The position numbers and the translations under genes were made by a program. Shown here one piece after another: positions 1-5,335 of a stretch of 6,836 bases of DNA. A model generated the notes under the pieces. It was not told the DNA's origin. It did not search any database and saw only the letters and a program-made list of their open reading frames with translations. Numbering within the stretch: the first letter of the stretch is position 1; each line of letters begins with the position of its first letter. Location: positions 1 to 6,836 of the forward strand of contig JACZQL010000064.1 in NCBI GenBank assembly GCA_022545745.1, written 5' to 3'. This DNA comes from Deltaproteobacteria bacterium (GTDB lineage Bacteria > Desulfobacterota_B > Binatia > UBA9968).

Positions 1-118
1 GAACCGCTGGGATGAGGCCGCCAAACAGATGCTAGACAGCCGATGGGCACGGCAGGTGGGAAGGCGCGCGCGGGAACTGGCCTCAATGATGAAGAGTGGA
101 AAATACAACGTGACCTAG
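1..118 (+). CDS. C-terminal end of a T4-type (GH24) lysozyme, truncated by the window edge
   Basis: The second reading frame is open from base 2 and encodes 38 residues ending at a TAG (116-118). The fragment contains RWDEAAKQMLDSRWARQVGRR and then a basic stretch ending SGKYNVT. This resembles the C-terminal helices of phage T4 lysozyme, which I recall as having RWDEAA, a later SRW, NRA and then RTG at equivalent places. Family knowledge: GH24 enzymes cleave the MurNAc-GlcNAc bond of peptidoglycan. The catalytic Glu lies near the N-terminus and is outside the window, so activity cannot be judged. The gene could be a prophage endolysin, a phage remnant or a domesticated lysozyme; nothing else phage-like is visible. 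It converges with etfA. Confidence 0.72.
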   Translation, partial: NRWDEAAKQMLDSRWARQVGRRARELASMMKSGKYNVT

Positions 119-145
119 GGTCGCCGACACGGCGACCTGGTTTCA
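119..145 (+). terminator. Candidate weak terminator behind the lysozyme gene
   Basis: A perfect 7-bp GC-rich stem pairs GGTCGCC (119-125) with GGCGACC (131-137) around a 5-base loop, starting on the base after the lysozyme stop codon. The sequence after it is T-rich but interrupted (TGGTTTCAAT, later CTTCTTTT), so it is not a textbook U-tract. Position and stem strength favour a terminator; the poor tail keeps confidence modest. Confidence 0.4.
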
Positions 146-261
146 ATCCCCTTCTTTTGCCGCTACCCTTCATACCGAATCACATTATTAAAGCCCATAG
201 GGAATTGGTCGCTAACCTGTGACGTAGCGGGTTGACCCAAACGAGGTTGGGCGGATAGAAT
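138..261. other. Convergent intergenic gap with no recognised gene
   Basis: This gap lies between the 3' ends of the lysozyme gene and etfA. I see no credible ORF or RNA gene. A weak 5-bp hairpin (CCCAA at 236-240 with TTGGG at 247-251) lies just past the etfA stop, but no T-run follows it on the minus strand. No convincing terminator for etfA is visible here. Confidence 0.5.
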
Positions 262-1230
262 TTAGGCGCCCTTGCGCTTTTTGATCTCTTCGATGAGTTG
301 TGGGACCACCTGGAAAATGTCGCCTACGACTCCCAGGTCGGACACTTGAAAGATGGGTGCTTCGGGGTCTTTATTAATTGCAATGATGGTCTTGGATTCC
401 TTCATGCCTGCCAGGTGCTGGATGGCACCGGAGATTCCGCAGGCGAAGTAAACTTCCGGCTTCACCGTCTTTCCGGTTTGTCCCACCTGAGTGGAATACG
501 GGACCCAGCCGGCGTCCACTGCGGCCCGGGATGCCCCCACGGCTCCGCCAAGCAGGTCCGCCAGACCGCGCAGCATCTCAAAATTTTCGGCCCCTTTGAG
601 GCCCCGTCCTCCAGAGACAACGAATTTGGCCCCCTCCAGTTGTGGTCCCTCTTGCTTGACGGTTACCCGATCGGTCACATGGGCCTTTTGATTCGCCGGA
701 TCAGAGGCAGCTTCTACCTGTTCTAAGGTAGCTGTATGGCTACCCGGTTTGGGCTCAAATGATTTTGGCCGAACCAAGAGTAACTTGGTGCCGGGGCTGA
801 CCAATGTCGATGTGTTCTGGTAACTGCCTCCTAAGGCGGGGATGGTGGCTTCAACGGAGGTGTCTTTTAACACAAAGTCAGAGACATCGGCGATGGCGCC
901 GCAGTCCAGTGTGGCGCTCAGGGCAGCGGCCACGTCTCTACCGTAATAGCTTGAGGCAAACAGCATGACTGCGGGCTGGTATTTGCGGATTAAGCTGGCA
1001 ATGGTCTCTGCGGCAGGCAGGGTCAAGTAGTCGCGATAGACTGCGTCGGGGGATCGGTAAACCTTGACGGCACCATGATTCCCGAGGGTTTCAACCGCGC
1101 TGTCGGGGGCGGGCCCCAGCAGGATTGCCTCTGCGGTACCCACGTCGGAGGCCTTTGAAAGCATTTCCAACGTGGTGGGCGTAATCTTATCCTCGACCAC
1201 TTCGGCGTAGACCCAAATGAGATCGGCCAT
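262..1230 (-). CDS. etfA: Electron transfer flavoprotein alpha subunit
   Basis: This 322-residue protein has the normal length for ETF alpha. It pairs with ETF beta to form a soluble FAD carrier that accepts electrons from acyl-CoA and other dehydrogenases. The C-terminal FAD domain is intact: VSGGRG at about 205-210, [10 protein letters not shown] at 232-241, QVGQTGKTV at 248-256, GISGAIQH at 265-272, and [20 protein letters not shown] at 285-304. The last block is the classic ETF-alpha signature region. The ATG (1228-1230) directly follows the etfB stop codon with no intervening base. A GAAGG ribosome site inside the end of etfB (1239-1243) lies 8 bases upstream, so translation is probably coupled. 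The stop is TAA at 262-264. It is the last gene of the minus-strand unit. Confidence 0.96.
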   Translation of the reverse strand: MADLIWVYAEVVEDKITPTTLEMLSKASDVGTAEAILLGPAPDSAVETLGNHGAVKVYRSPDAVYRDYLTLPAAETIASLIRKYQPAVMLFASSYYGRDVAAALSATLDCGAIADVSDFVLKDTSVEATIPALGGSYQNTSTLVSPGTKLLLVRPKSFEPKPGSHTATLEQVEAASDPANQKAHVTDRVTVKQEGPQLEGAKFVVSGGRGLKGAENFEMLRGLADLLGGAVGASRAAVDAGWVPYSTQVGQTGKTVKPEVYFACGISGAIQHLAGMKESKTIIAINKDPEAPIFQVSDLGVVGDIFQVVPQLIEEIKKRKGA

Positions 1231-2010
1231 CTAAATTACCTTCAACTCGGCGAGAAAGTCCGCGATCTGCTTACCGCCTTCCCCCTCGTCTGTGATGATC
1301 CTGCCGGCCAGGCGGGTGGGGGGTCTCCCGACGCTCAATACCTTTTCCCTGGCTCCCGAACTACCCACCTGATCTGTCCCCAGTCCCAAATCGGCTGCAG
1401 TAAATTTCTTTATCTCTTTTTTCTTGGCAGCCATGATGCCCTTCAATTGCGGATAGCGGGGCTCGTTGATCCCGCTGGTGGTGGTAATGAGCACAGGGCA
1501 TTCGGCTTCCACCACCTCGTAACCGGTTTCACTCTGTCTCTTGATGGTGGCCTTGCGCTCGTTGAGGGTAATCTCTGTAGCAAAGGTGAGGGGGGTGATT
1601 CCTAACAGGTAAGCAACTTGTACCGGTACGATGCCAGAATAACTGTCGCTGCTCTCCGTGGCACAGAGAACCAGGTCGAAGGGTTGTTTTTTGATGGCCG
1701 CGGCCAACACCTTGGCAGTACCGAGGGTATCCGAGCCGGCGACGGCGTCATCTAGAATGTGAACCGCTCCGGTAGCTCCCATGGCTAGGGCTGTCCGGAT
1801 TCCAATGGTAACGTCCGCGGTCCCCATGGTGACCAAGGTGACCGTACCGCCGTGTTTTTCAGTTAGGCGGAGTCCCTCCTCCAGGGCGCTGGCGGCCGCA
1901 GGGTCCAGCTCGTGGGTTACGCCCTTGCGGATCATGCATTTGGTGGCGGGGTCAATTTCAATGGTTACAGAACTGGCAGGAATGACCTTAGCGCAAACGA
2001 TGATGTCCAA
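1231..2010 (-). CDS. etfB: Electron transfer flavoprotein beta subunit
   Basis: This 259-residue protein matches ETF beta in length and in the N-terminus MDIIVCAKVIPASS. The ETF-beta signature region NEPRYPQLKGIMAAKKK lies at about 182-198, followed by a C-terminal TDEGEGGKQIADFLAEL arm that would reach over the alpha subunit. The start is a TTG (2008-2010), preceded by GAGG 9 bases upstream; no in-frame ATG lies nearby. The nucleotide-binding segment reads CATESSDSYSGIVPVQ (116-131). It lacks the D-G-D-T-x-Q pattern I know from Fix-type and bifurcating ETFs and recalls the ES-TD-x-x-G-x-VP pattern of mycobacterial EtfB. That argues for an ordinary electron-carrier ETF, although the comparison is from memory. 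The gene follows a small orphan gene and a PaaA-like gene on the same strand. Confidence 0.95.
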   Translation of the reverse strand: MDIIVCAKVIPASSVTIEIDPATKCMIRKGVTHELDPAAASALEEGLRLTEKHGGTVTLVTMGTADVTIGIRTALAMGATGAVHILDDAVAGSDTLGTAKVLAAAIKKQPFDLVLCATESSDSYSGIVPVQVAYLLGITPLTFATEITLNERKATIKRQSETGYEVVEAECPVLITTTSGINEPRYPQLKGIMAAKKKEIKKFTAADLGLGTDQVGSSGAREKVLSVGRPPTRLAGRIITDEGEGGKQIADFLAELKVI

Positions 2011-2019
2011 TGGTTTGAT

Positions 2020-2023
2020 CCTC
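2020..2023 (-). promoter_or_regulatory. Ribosome binding site supporting the TTG start of etfB
   Basis: GAGG on the minus strand lies 9 bases before the TTG at 2008-2010. The translated product then begins MDIIVCAK, as expected for ETF beta, and no upstream in-frame ATG or GTG competes close by. Confidence 0.5.
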
Positions 2024-2055
2024 GATGATTCAATGAGATGTGGAAATTAACAAGG

Positions 2056-2086
2056 CCCAGACCCATATTTTAGGAATGGGTTTGGG
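2056..2086 (-). repeat. Inverted repeat in the spacer before etfB
   Basis: CCCAGACCCAT (2056-2066) and ATGGGTTTGGG (2076-2086) form an 11-position stem with a 9-base loop. Ten positions are Watson-Crick. The remaining position is a G-U pair in plus-strand RNA but a C-A mismatch in minus-strand RNA. Since the flanking genes are read from the minus strand, the transcript would carry a 6+4 bp stem with one mismatch. It lies 46 to 76 bases before the etfB start codon. Confidence 0.5.
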
Positions 2087-2096
2087 ACTCCATCAA

Positions 2097-2129
2097 ACAA
2101 AGGCTGGGCCCATGGATCGCTGGGCCTGC
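2097..2129 (-). terminator. Possible attenuating hairpin after the 62-residue gene
   Basis: On the minus strand GGCCCA (2121-2126) pairs with TGGGCC (2107-2112) around an 8-base loop. Flanking GGC and GCC could extend the stem across small bulges. It is followed by CTTTGTTTGATGG, a short imperfect T-rich tail. This could be a partial terminator that lowers etfBA expression relative to the two genes upstream. It is weak, and it competes with other pairings in the same spacer. Confidence 0.28.
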
Positions 2130-2318
2130 CTATTCCAGCCACTCGGAAACTTTCCCCTCCATCACAACGTCCAAGATCTCCTTACAGTCCTGGATCGCCT
2201 TATCCGTCACCTTCGGATCCTTGAGGTGGGGCATGGCCCAATTAACGGCTCCGTGGATTGCCTGAATGACTTCTTTTAGATGCTCGTCAAGCTCTTCCGT
2301 ATTTGGTGCCTTCTCCAT
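2130..2318 (-). CDS. Small acidic helical protein of unknown function
   Basis: This 62-residue ORF starts at ATG (2316-2318), with an excellent AGGAGG (2328-2333) 9 bases upstream, and ends at TAG (2130-2132). It lies only 18 bases after the PaaA-like gene on the same strand. The position and ribosome site make it a real gene. I do not recognise the family. It has no signal peptide or membrane segment. It carries 14 Asp/Glu against 7 Lys and no Arg, a single Cys45, three His and two Trp. Helical heptad-like patterns run through about residues 8-30 and 37-61, with the PHLKDPK turn between them, so a helical hairpin is likely. It shows no resemblance to PaaB or PaaD that I can see. By context it may be an accessory to the diiron protein or to ETF; that is inference. 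Confidence 0.75.
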   Translation of the reverse strand: MEKAPNTEELDEHLKEVIQAIHGAVNWAMPHLKDPKVTDKAIQDCKEILDVVMEGKVSEWLE

Positions 2319-2327
2319 GTCACTTTC

Positions 2328-2333
2328 CCTCCT
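2328..2333 (-). promoter_or_regulatory. Strong ribosome binding site of the 62-residue gene
   Basis: AGGAGG within AAGGAGGG lies 9 bases before the ATG at 2316-2318. It falls in the 18-base gap after the PaaA-like stop codon and supports the small ORF as translated. Confidence 0.65.
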
Positions 2334-2336
2334 TAC

Positions 2337-3053
2337 CTAAGTGAAGAGCCGGTTCTGTTCTAGATCTGGTACCTGAAGACCTACCTGTTCGATAAGGGCG
2401 TTAACCTCTTTTCTATATTGTTCTCTAGCCTCGGCATTGGTGCGGCGCTTCAGGCCCCAGTAACGGTAACGCTCGGATCTGGGTGATTCGGAGCGGCCAA
2501 ACATGTCTAGTCCCTTAACGTACCAGTAGTCGACCGCCTTCTGGACTCTCTCTTTGGACTCTCCACCCTTGGCAGCAAGCTCGGCTGTCTTGTTGGTGCC
2601 AAAATCGAGGTGGCCTTCTTCCTCCTTCAAGACGTCGGGCATGAGGCGATCAAGCGGGAGATAACTGCCGCCCACATATTCCTCCAGCTGATAGCGGCCG
2701 ACGCGGTCAATGAGTAGACCGAAAACCGCGAAGTCTTCCCAGGTCTTGATTTTGCCACGGAAGGCCTCCACATACCGCTTCTGGTTTGGCCAGCTGAGGA
2801 CGTGGGAGACGTCCACACCGATGTCACCGGCGATGCGGGCCATCTTGCGATAGTGGTCCAGTTCCTCCGCGGCGGTTCGGGCGACAATCAGTTGGTCAAT
2901 CTTGGTTGGGGCCGTGGGTAGGATATCCTCTATGTATAGTTGGGGACCCCCGATCTCACAATCGCACTGGATGGTCATGACCCGTCCCAAGAGCTCCCGG
3001 AATTCCGGGTCCAATTTTTCAACGTCTTTAAGCTCGACCTTATCCGTAAACAT
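2337..3053 (-). CDS. Short PaaA-like diiron protein (phenylacetyl-CoA epoxidase alpha-subunit family)
   Basis: From ATG 3051-3053 this encodes 238 residues of the PaaA/PaaC ferritin-like family. PaaA is the catalytic alpha subunit of the multicomponent enzyme that epoxidises phenylacetyl-CoA. Carboxylate and His ligands for a two-iron centre are all visible in the expected order: Glu33 in CEIGGPQ, Glu64 and His67 in EELDH, Asp116 in LLIDR, and Glu145 and His148 in KEEEGH. The later MFGRSESPRS and LKRRTNAEAR-to-GLQVPD segment (about 184-230) also matches PaaA. It is shorter than E. coli PaaA (about 309 residues), ending right after the VPD motif, so the PaaA C-terminal tail is missing. No PaaB, C, D or E gene is in view; a small orphan gene and etfBA follow. 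The exact substrate is unknown, and phenylacetyl-CoA itself should not be assumed. An upstream in-frame GTG at 3138-3140 lacks support. Confidence 0.85.
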   Translation of the reverse strand: MFTDKVELKDVEKLDPEFRELLGRVMTIQCDCEIGGPQLYIEDILPTAPTKIDQLIVARTAAEELDHYRKMARIAGDIGVDVSHVLSWPNQKRYVEAFRGKIKTWEDFAVFGLLIDRVGRYQLEEYVGGSYLPLDRLMPDVLKEEEGHLDFGTNKTAELAAKGGESKERVQKAVDYWYVKGLDMFGRSESPRSERYRYWGLKRRTNAEAREQYRKEVNALIEQVGLQVPDLEQNRLFT

Positions 3054-3058
3054 AGCAA

Positions 3059-3064
3059 CCTCCT
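3059..3064 (-). promoter_or_regulatory. Ribosome binding site that fixes the PaaA-like start
   Basis: AAAGAGGAGG (3059-3068) is a near-perfect Shine-Dalgarno sequence, 5 bases before the ATG at 3051-3053. It favours this ATG over the GTG 29 codons upstream, whose added residues do not look like family sequence. Confidence 0.75.
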
Positions 3065-3099
3065 CTTTAGGGGCGATGTGTTTTGCTAGCGCTTCCAGT

Positions 3100-3128
3100 T
3101 GGATACCAGAAGAGCGTTTGGAAATCAA
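3100..3128 (-). promoter_or_regulatory. Candidate sigma-70 promoter for the PaaA-like unit
   Basis: On the minus strand TTGATT (3123-3128) is followed after 17 bases by TATCCA (3100-3105), which is preceded by TGG as in an extended -10. The -35 matches at 4 of 6 positions and the -10 is poor. A start near 3093 would give a leader of about 40 bases ending in the strong ribosome site. This is suggestive only. Confidence 0.28.
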
Positions 3129-3148
3129 TATCCCGTGCACGTATCTTT

Positions 3149-3184
3149 ACCCCGTGGAGTAGCGGACCATTTACTCCACGGGGT
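3149..3184. repeat. Long perfect palindrome in the divergent intergenic region
   Basis: Two 13-base arms, ACCCCGTGGAGTA (3149-3161) and TACTCCACGGGGT (3172-3184), are exact reverse complements around a 10-base spacer. The palindrome lies between the divergent PaaA-like and pncB genes, just upstream of the candidate pncB -35 and about 20 bases upstream of the candidate PaaA-unit -35. No good T-run follows on either strand (TTACTT on plus, AAAGATAC on minus) and no gene ends nearby, so a simple terminator is not favoured. It could be an operator for a dimeric regulator with arms about two helical turns apart, or a leader hairpin if transcription starts farther out. Confidence 0.75.
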
Positions 3185-3212
3185 TTACTTAGTGTCGTTG
3201 ATACACTACATT
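3184..3212 (+). promoter_or_regulatory. Candidate sigma-70 promoter for pncB
   Basis: TTTACT (3184-3189) and TACATT (3207-3212) are separated by exactly 17 bases, each matching the consensus at 4 of 6 positions. A start near 3219 would leave a short leader carrying the GGAG ribosome site. The -35 abuts the right arm of the palindrome. Confidence 0.3.
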
Positions 3213-3224
3213 GGGCGGGATTTT

Positions 3225-3228
3225 GGAG
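3225..3228 (+). promoter_or_regulatory. Ribosome binding site that fixes the pncB start
   Basis: GGAG lies 6 bases before the ATG at 3235-3237. It supports this start over the in-frame TTG at 3211, which has no comparable site upstream. Confidence 0.55.
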
Positions 3229-3234
3229 ACCAGG

Positions 3235-4605
3235 ATGCCCTCATTGGATCGGCCTAATCAGCTTGCCCTGCTCATAGATCTTTACCAGCTGACCATGGCC
3301 CAGGGCTATTTTCAGAGTAGGAAAGTTGAGCCTGCAACCTTCAGCCTTTTTGTCCGTGCCTATCCGCCCGATCGTGGTTATTTCGTCTCGGCGGGTTTGG
3401 AAGACGTCTTAAACTTCCTGGAGGAGTTTGCCTTTCAACCAGAGGACATTGATTATCTTCGCTCCACAAAGATTTTTGCCGACGAATTCCTGGACTTTTT
3501 AAAAGGTTTAAGTTTCACAGGCGAGGTCTGGGCCATTCCAGAGGGCCGACTTTTCTTCAAGGACGAACCCATCCTCGAGGTTACCGCACCCCTTATTGAG
3601 GCACAGCTCGTTGAGTCCTTTATCATCAATCAGGTCAACCTGCAGTCCTTGATTGCCAGTAAGGCTGCAAGGTGTGTCCATGCGGCTCAAGGGAGACCCG
3701 TGGTGGATTTTTCCCTCAGGCGCACGCAGGGGATCGATGCGGGGATGAAGGTGGCACGGGTGAGCTACATCGGTGGATGCACCTCCACCAGCAACACGCT
3801 GGCGGGAAAACGCTATGGCATTCCCATTGTTGGAACCATGGCTCATTCATTTGTTTCGAGTTTCGATCACGAGATCGATGCGTTTCGGAGTTTCGTCGCA
3901 AGCTTCCCCAATAGCTCCACACTGCTCATCGATACCTATGACACCGTGGTGGGTGCTCGCAGGGCGGTGACCGTCGCTCACGAAATGGCGGCCAAAGGGC
4001 AACGGCTGAGAGGAGTTCGAATTGATAGCGGGGATCTACTCCTCCTGGCCCGAGAGGTCCGCCGCATCTTTGATGCGGCGGGTCTGAGCTATGTTAAGAT
4101 TGTCGGTAGCGGGGGATTGGACGAATACGACCTAGCGGAACTTTCCGAGGCCAACGCCCCCTACGATCTGTACGGCGTTGGGACCCGGATGGGGGTTTCT
4201 GCCGATGCCCCTTGGCTCGACATGGCATACAAGTTGGTGGACTACAACGGACGGCCCGTCTTGAAACTCAGTACCGGAAAAATATCTTTACCCGGTCCCA
4301 AGCAGATTTTTCGTTCGACCCAGCGACAGGGCCAGCTCAAGGGGGATCTTCTTGGTCTTCGTGATGAGAGTTATCGAGGGGCAGAGCCGTTGCTCAAGAA
4401 GGTCATGGAAAACGCGAGAAGGGTGGCTCCCCTTCCCAGCCTGAAAGAGATTAGGGCGAATTTTCTTGAGGAGTTTGGGCACCTTGATGATCGCCTCAAA
4501 TCCATTCGGAATCCCGCTCTTTACCCGGTGGAGCTCAGTCCTCGACTGAAACGCCTACAGGAAGAGATTCAAGAGAAAATATCTCGAACTCAGTTGGATG
4601 ATTGA
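3235..4605 (+). CDS. pncB: Nicotinate phosphoribosyltransferase
   Basis: This 456-residue enzyme of the Preiss-Handler NAD salvage route makes nicotinate mononucleotide from nicotinate and PRPP, using ATP hydrolysis to drive the reaction. Family motifs are complete: the N-terminal LIDLYQLTMAQGYF (13-26), FSLRRTQG (159-166), the catalytic phospho-histidine loop GTMAHSF with His204, DTYDT (233-237), RIDSGDL (262-268), and the phosphate-binding GVGTRMG (314-320). It is longer than E. coli PncB (about 400 residues) and carries a charged helical tail (about 400-456). The ATG is supported by GGAG 6 bases upstream. It is the first gene of a plus-strand series with the DUF1989 and pyrE genes and is divergent from the diiron/ETF unit. 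Confidence 0.94.
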   Translation: MPSLDRPNQLALLIDLYQLTMAQGYFQSRKVEPATFSLFVRAYPPDRGYFVSAGLEDVLNFLEEFAFQPEDIDYLRSTKIFADEFLDFLKGLSFTGEVWAIPEGRLFFKDEPILEVTAPLIEAQLVESFIINQVNLQSLIASKAARCVHAAQGRPVVDFSLRRTQGIDAGMKVARVSYIGGCTSTSNTLAGKRYGIPIVGTMAHSFVSSFDHEIDAFRSFVASFPNSSTLLIDTYDTVVGARRAVTVAHEMAAKGQRLRGVRIDSGDLLLLAREVRRIFDAAGLSYVKIVGSGGLDEYDLAELSEANAPYDLYGVGTRMGVSADAPWLDMAYKLVDYNGRPVLKLSTGKISLPGPKQIFRSTQRQGQLKGDLLGLRDESYRGAEPLLKKVMENARRVAPLPSLKEIRANFLEEFGHLDDRLKSIRNPALYPVELSPRLKRLQEEIQEKISRTQLDD

Positions 4606-4679
4606 AGGGGTTGCTTGCGGGTGTCAAACAGAGGTGGTAGGAGAACAGACTTGGTGGGGAGGAAAATTTTATCGGCGGA
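4606..4679 (+). other. G-rich spacer between pncB and the DUF1989 gene
   Basis: This 74-base gap is purine-rich (GAGGTGGTAGGAGAA, then TTGGTGGGGAGGAAAA). No terminator is visible, so read-through from pncB is likely. GGGGAGG (4656-4662) lies 17 bases before the chosen ATG, farther than usual, which leaves the exact start of the next gene somewhat open. I see no guanidine or other riboswitch here. Confidence 0.4.
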
Positions 4680-5327
4680 ATGGACCCTATGAAACTCATG
4701 GCCAGCGTGTTGGTACAAAAAAATTCTGGATGGGCGTCCAAGGTCAAAAAAGGCCAGAGGATAAGGGTTGCCGGAAGAACGGTGGTGGATTTTGTGGCAT
4801 TTAATCTTAACGACCTGAAGGAACGATTTGACCAAGCAAGGACGAAGACCAATCAGGCAAAGTTGTTCATTAGCACCAGTGATCAGCTTATATCAAAGAT
4901 CAACAATCCAATGCTAACCATCGTAGAGGATACGTTTCAGGAAGGTCGACATGATTTGCAAAAAGGGATGTGCAGCAGAAAGAGATTCGAATTGGTGGCG
5001 AAGGGTTTAGCCAAGCGGGTATTTGCCGAGGGGATCGATCCCAATCCGAAGACCCCCGAGGAAATCCCTGACCATGGTTGTTTCGAGAACCTGACTGAGG
5101 CCCTCAAGCCTTGGAACATTGCCCCGGAGGATATCCCGAGCCCTTTTAATATTTTTCAGACCATGCGGATCGACCCAGAGTCTGGTCGGATGTTCGACAC
5201 ACTGATTCGACCTAAAAATGAGGCCCACGTGGATTTTAGGGCTGAGATGGATTGTCTGGTAGCTCTGAGCGCCTGTCCCGAGTCGGGGAGGGGAGGGCCG
5301 GTCCGGGTGGAGATCTTCGAGGAGTAG
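4680..5327 (+). CDS. DUF1989 / urea-carboxylase-associated family protein
   Basis: The 215 residues show the family pattern throughout: VKKGQRIRVAGRTVVDFVAFN (22-42), PMLTIVEDT (77-85), GRHD with His91, MCS with Cys98, HGCFENL with Cys134, EDIPSPFNIF (150-159), and VDFRAEMDCLVALSACPES (184-202). His91, Cys98 and Cys134 are plausible metal ligands. Family members accompany urea or guanidine carboxylases; one pair (CgdAB) is known as carboxyguanidine deiminase. No carboxylase, allophanate hydrolase or transporter is present here, so the substrate is open. The family's usual asparagine-rich insert before the last strand seems shortened (SGRGGPVRVEIFEE). The start at 4680 is the first ATG; ATG 4689 is an alternative. 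The stop lies 8 bases before pyrE, suggesting translational coupling. Confidence 0.85.
   Translation: MDPMKLMASVLVQKNSGWASKVKKGQRIRVAGRTVVDFVAFNLNDLKERFDQARTKTNQAKLFISTSDQLISKINNPMLTIVEDTFQEGRHDLQKGMCSRKRFELVAKGLAKRVFAEGIDPNPKTPEEIPDHGCFENLTEALKPWNIAPEDIPSPFNIFQTMRIDPESGRMFDTLIRPKNEAHVDFRAEMDCLVALSACPESGRGGPVRVEIFEE
5320..5324 (+). promoter_or_regulatory. Ribosome binding site of pyrE inside the end of the DUF1989 gene
   Basis: AGGAG overlaps the last two codons of the preceding gene and lies 11 bases before the pyrE ATG at 5336; GAGAG at 5327-5331 is a closer alternative. Both favour 5336 over the more upstream in-frame ATG at 5252. Confidence 0.45.
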
Positions 5328-5335
5328 AGAGTTCC

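Noticed and set aside
60..175. Possible tRNA near the left edge, from a T-arm-like GGTTTCAATCCCC
   Set aside because: The flanking bases do not form a 5-bp T stem, no matching acceptor stem or anticodon arm is present, and the upstream part is the lysozyme reading frame.
298..726. 142-residue plus-strand ORF inside etfA
   Set aside because: It is a shadow of the strongly conserved etfA frame, with no ribosome site or family resemblance.
3054..3140. Upstream extension of the PaaA-like protein from GTG 3138-3140
   Set aside because: The extra 29 residues do not resemble the family, and a near-perfect AGGAGG sits inside this stretch at the right distance from ATG 3051-3053.
3149..3184. Palindrome as an ordinary intrinsic terminator
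   Set aside because: No gene ends on either strand within reach and the flanks lack a proper T-run.
3211..3234. TTG start of pncB at 3211
   Set aside because: The ATG at 3235 has GGAG 6 bases upstream and begins directly at family-like sequence.
4606..4679. Guanidine riboswitch ahead of the DUF1989 gene
   Set aside because: The spacer is only 74 bases, G-rich, and shows none of the conserved loop sequences or paired arms expected of guanidine riboswitches.
4598..4804. Small ORF of 68 residues overlapping the start of the DUF1989 gene
   Set aside because: It lies in another frame, covers the conserved N-terminus of the DUF1989 protein, and has no recognisable features.
5252..5335. Longer pyrE reading from ATG 5252 overlapping the DUF1989 gene
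   Set aside because: It adds 28 Gly/Arg/Ser-rich residues absent from the family. ATG 5336 gives the normal length and has purine-rich ribosome sites upstream.
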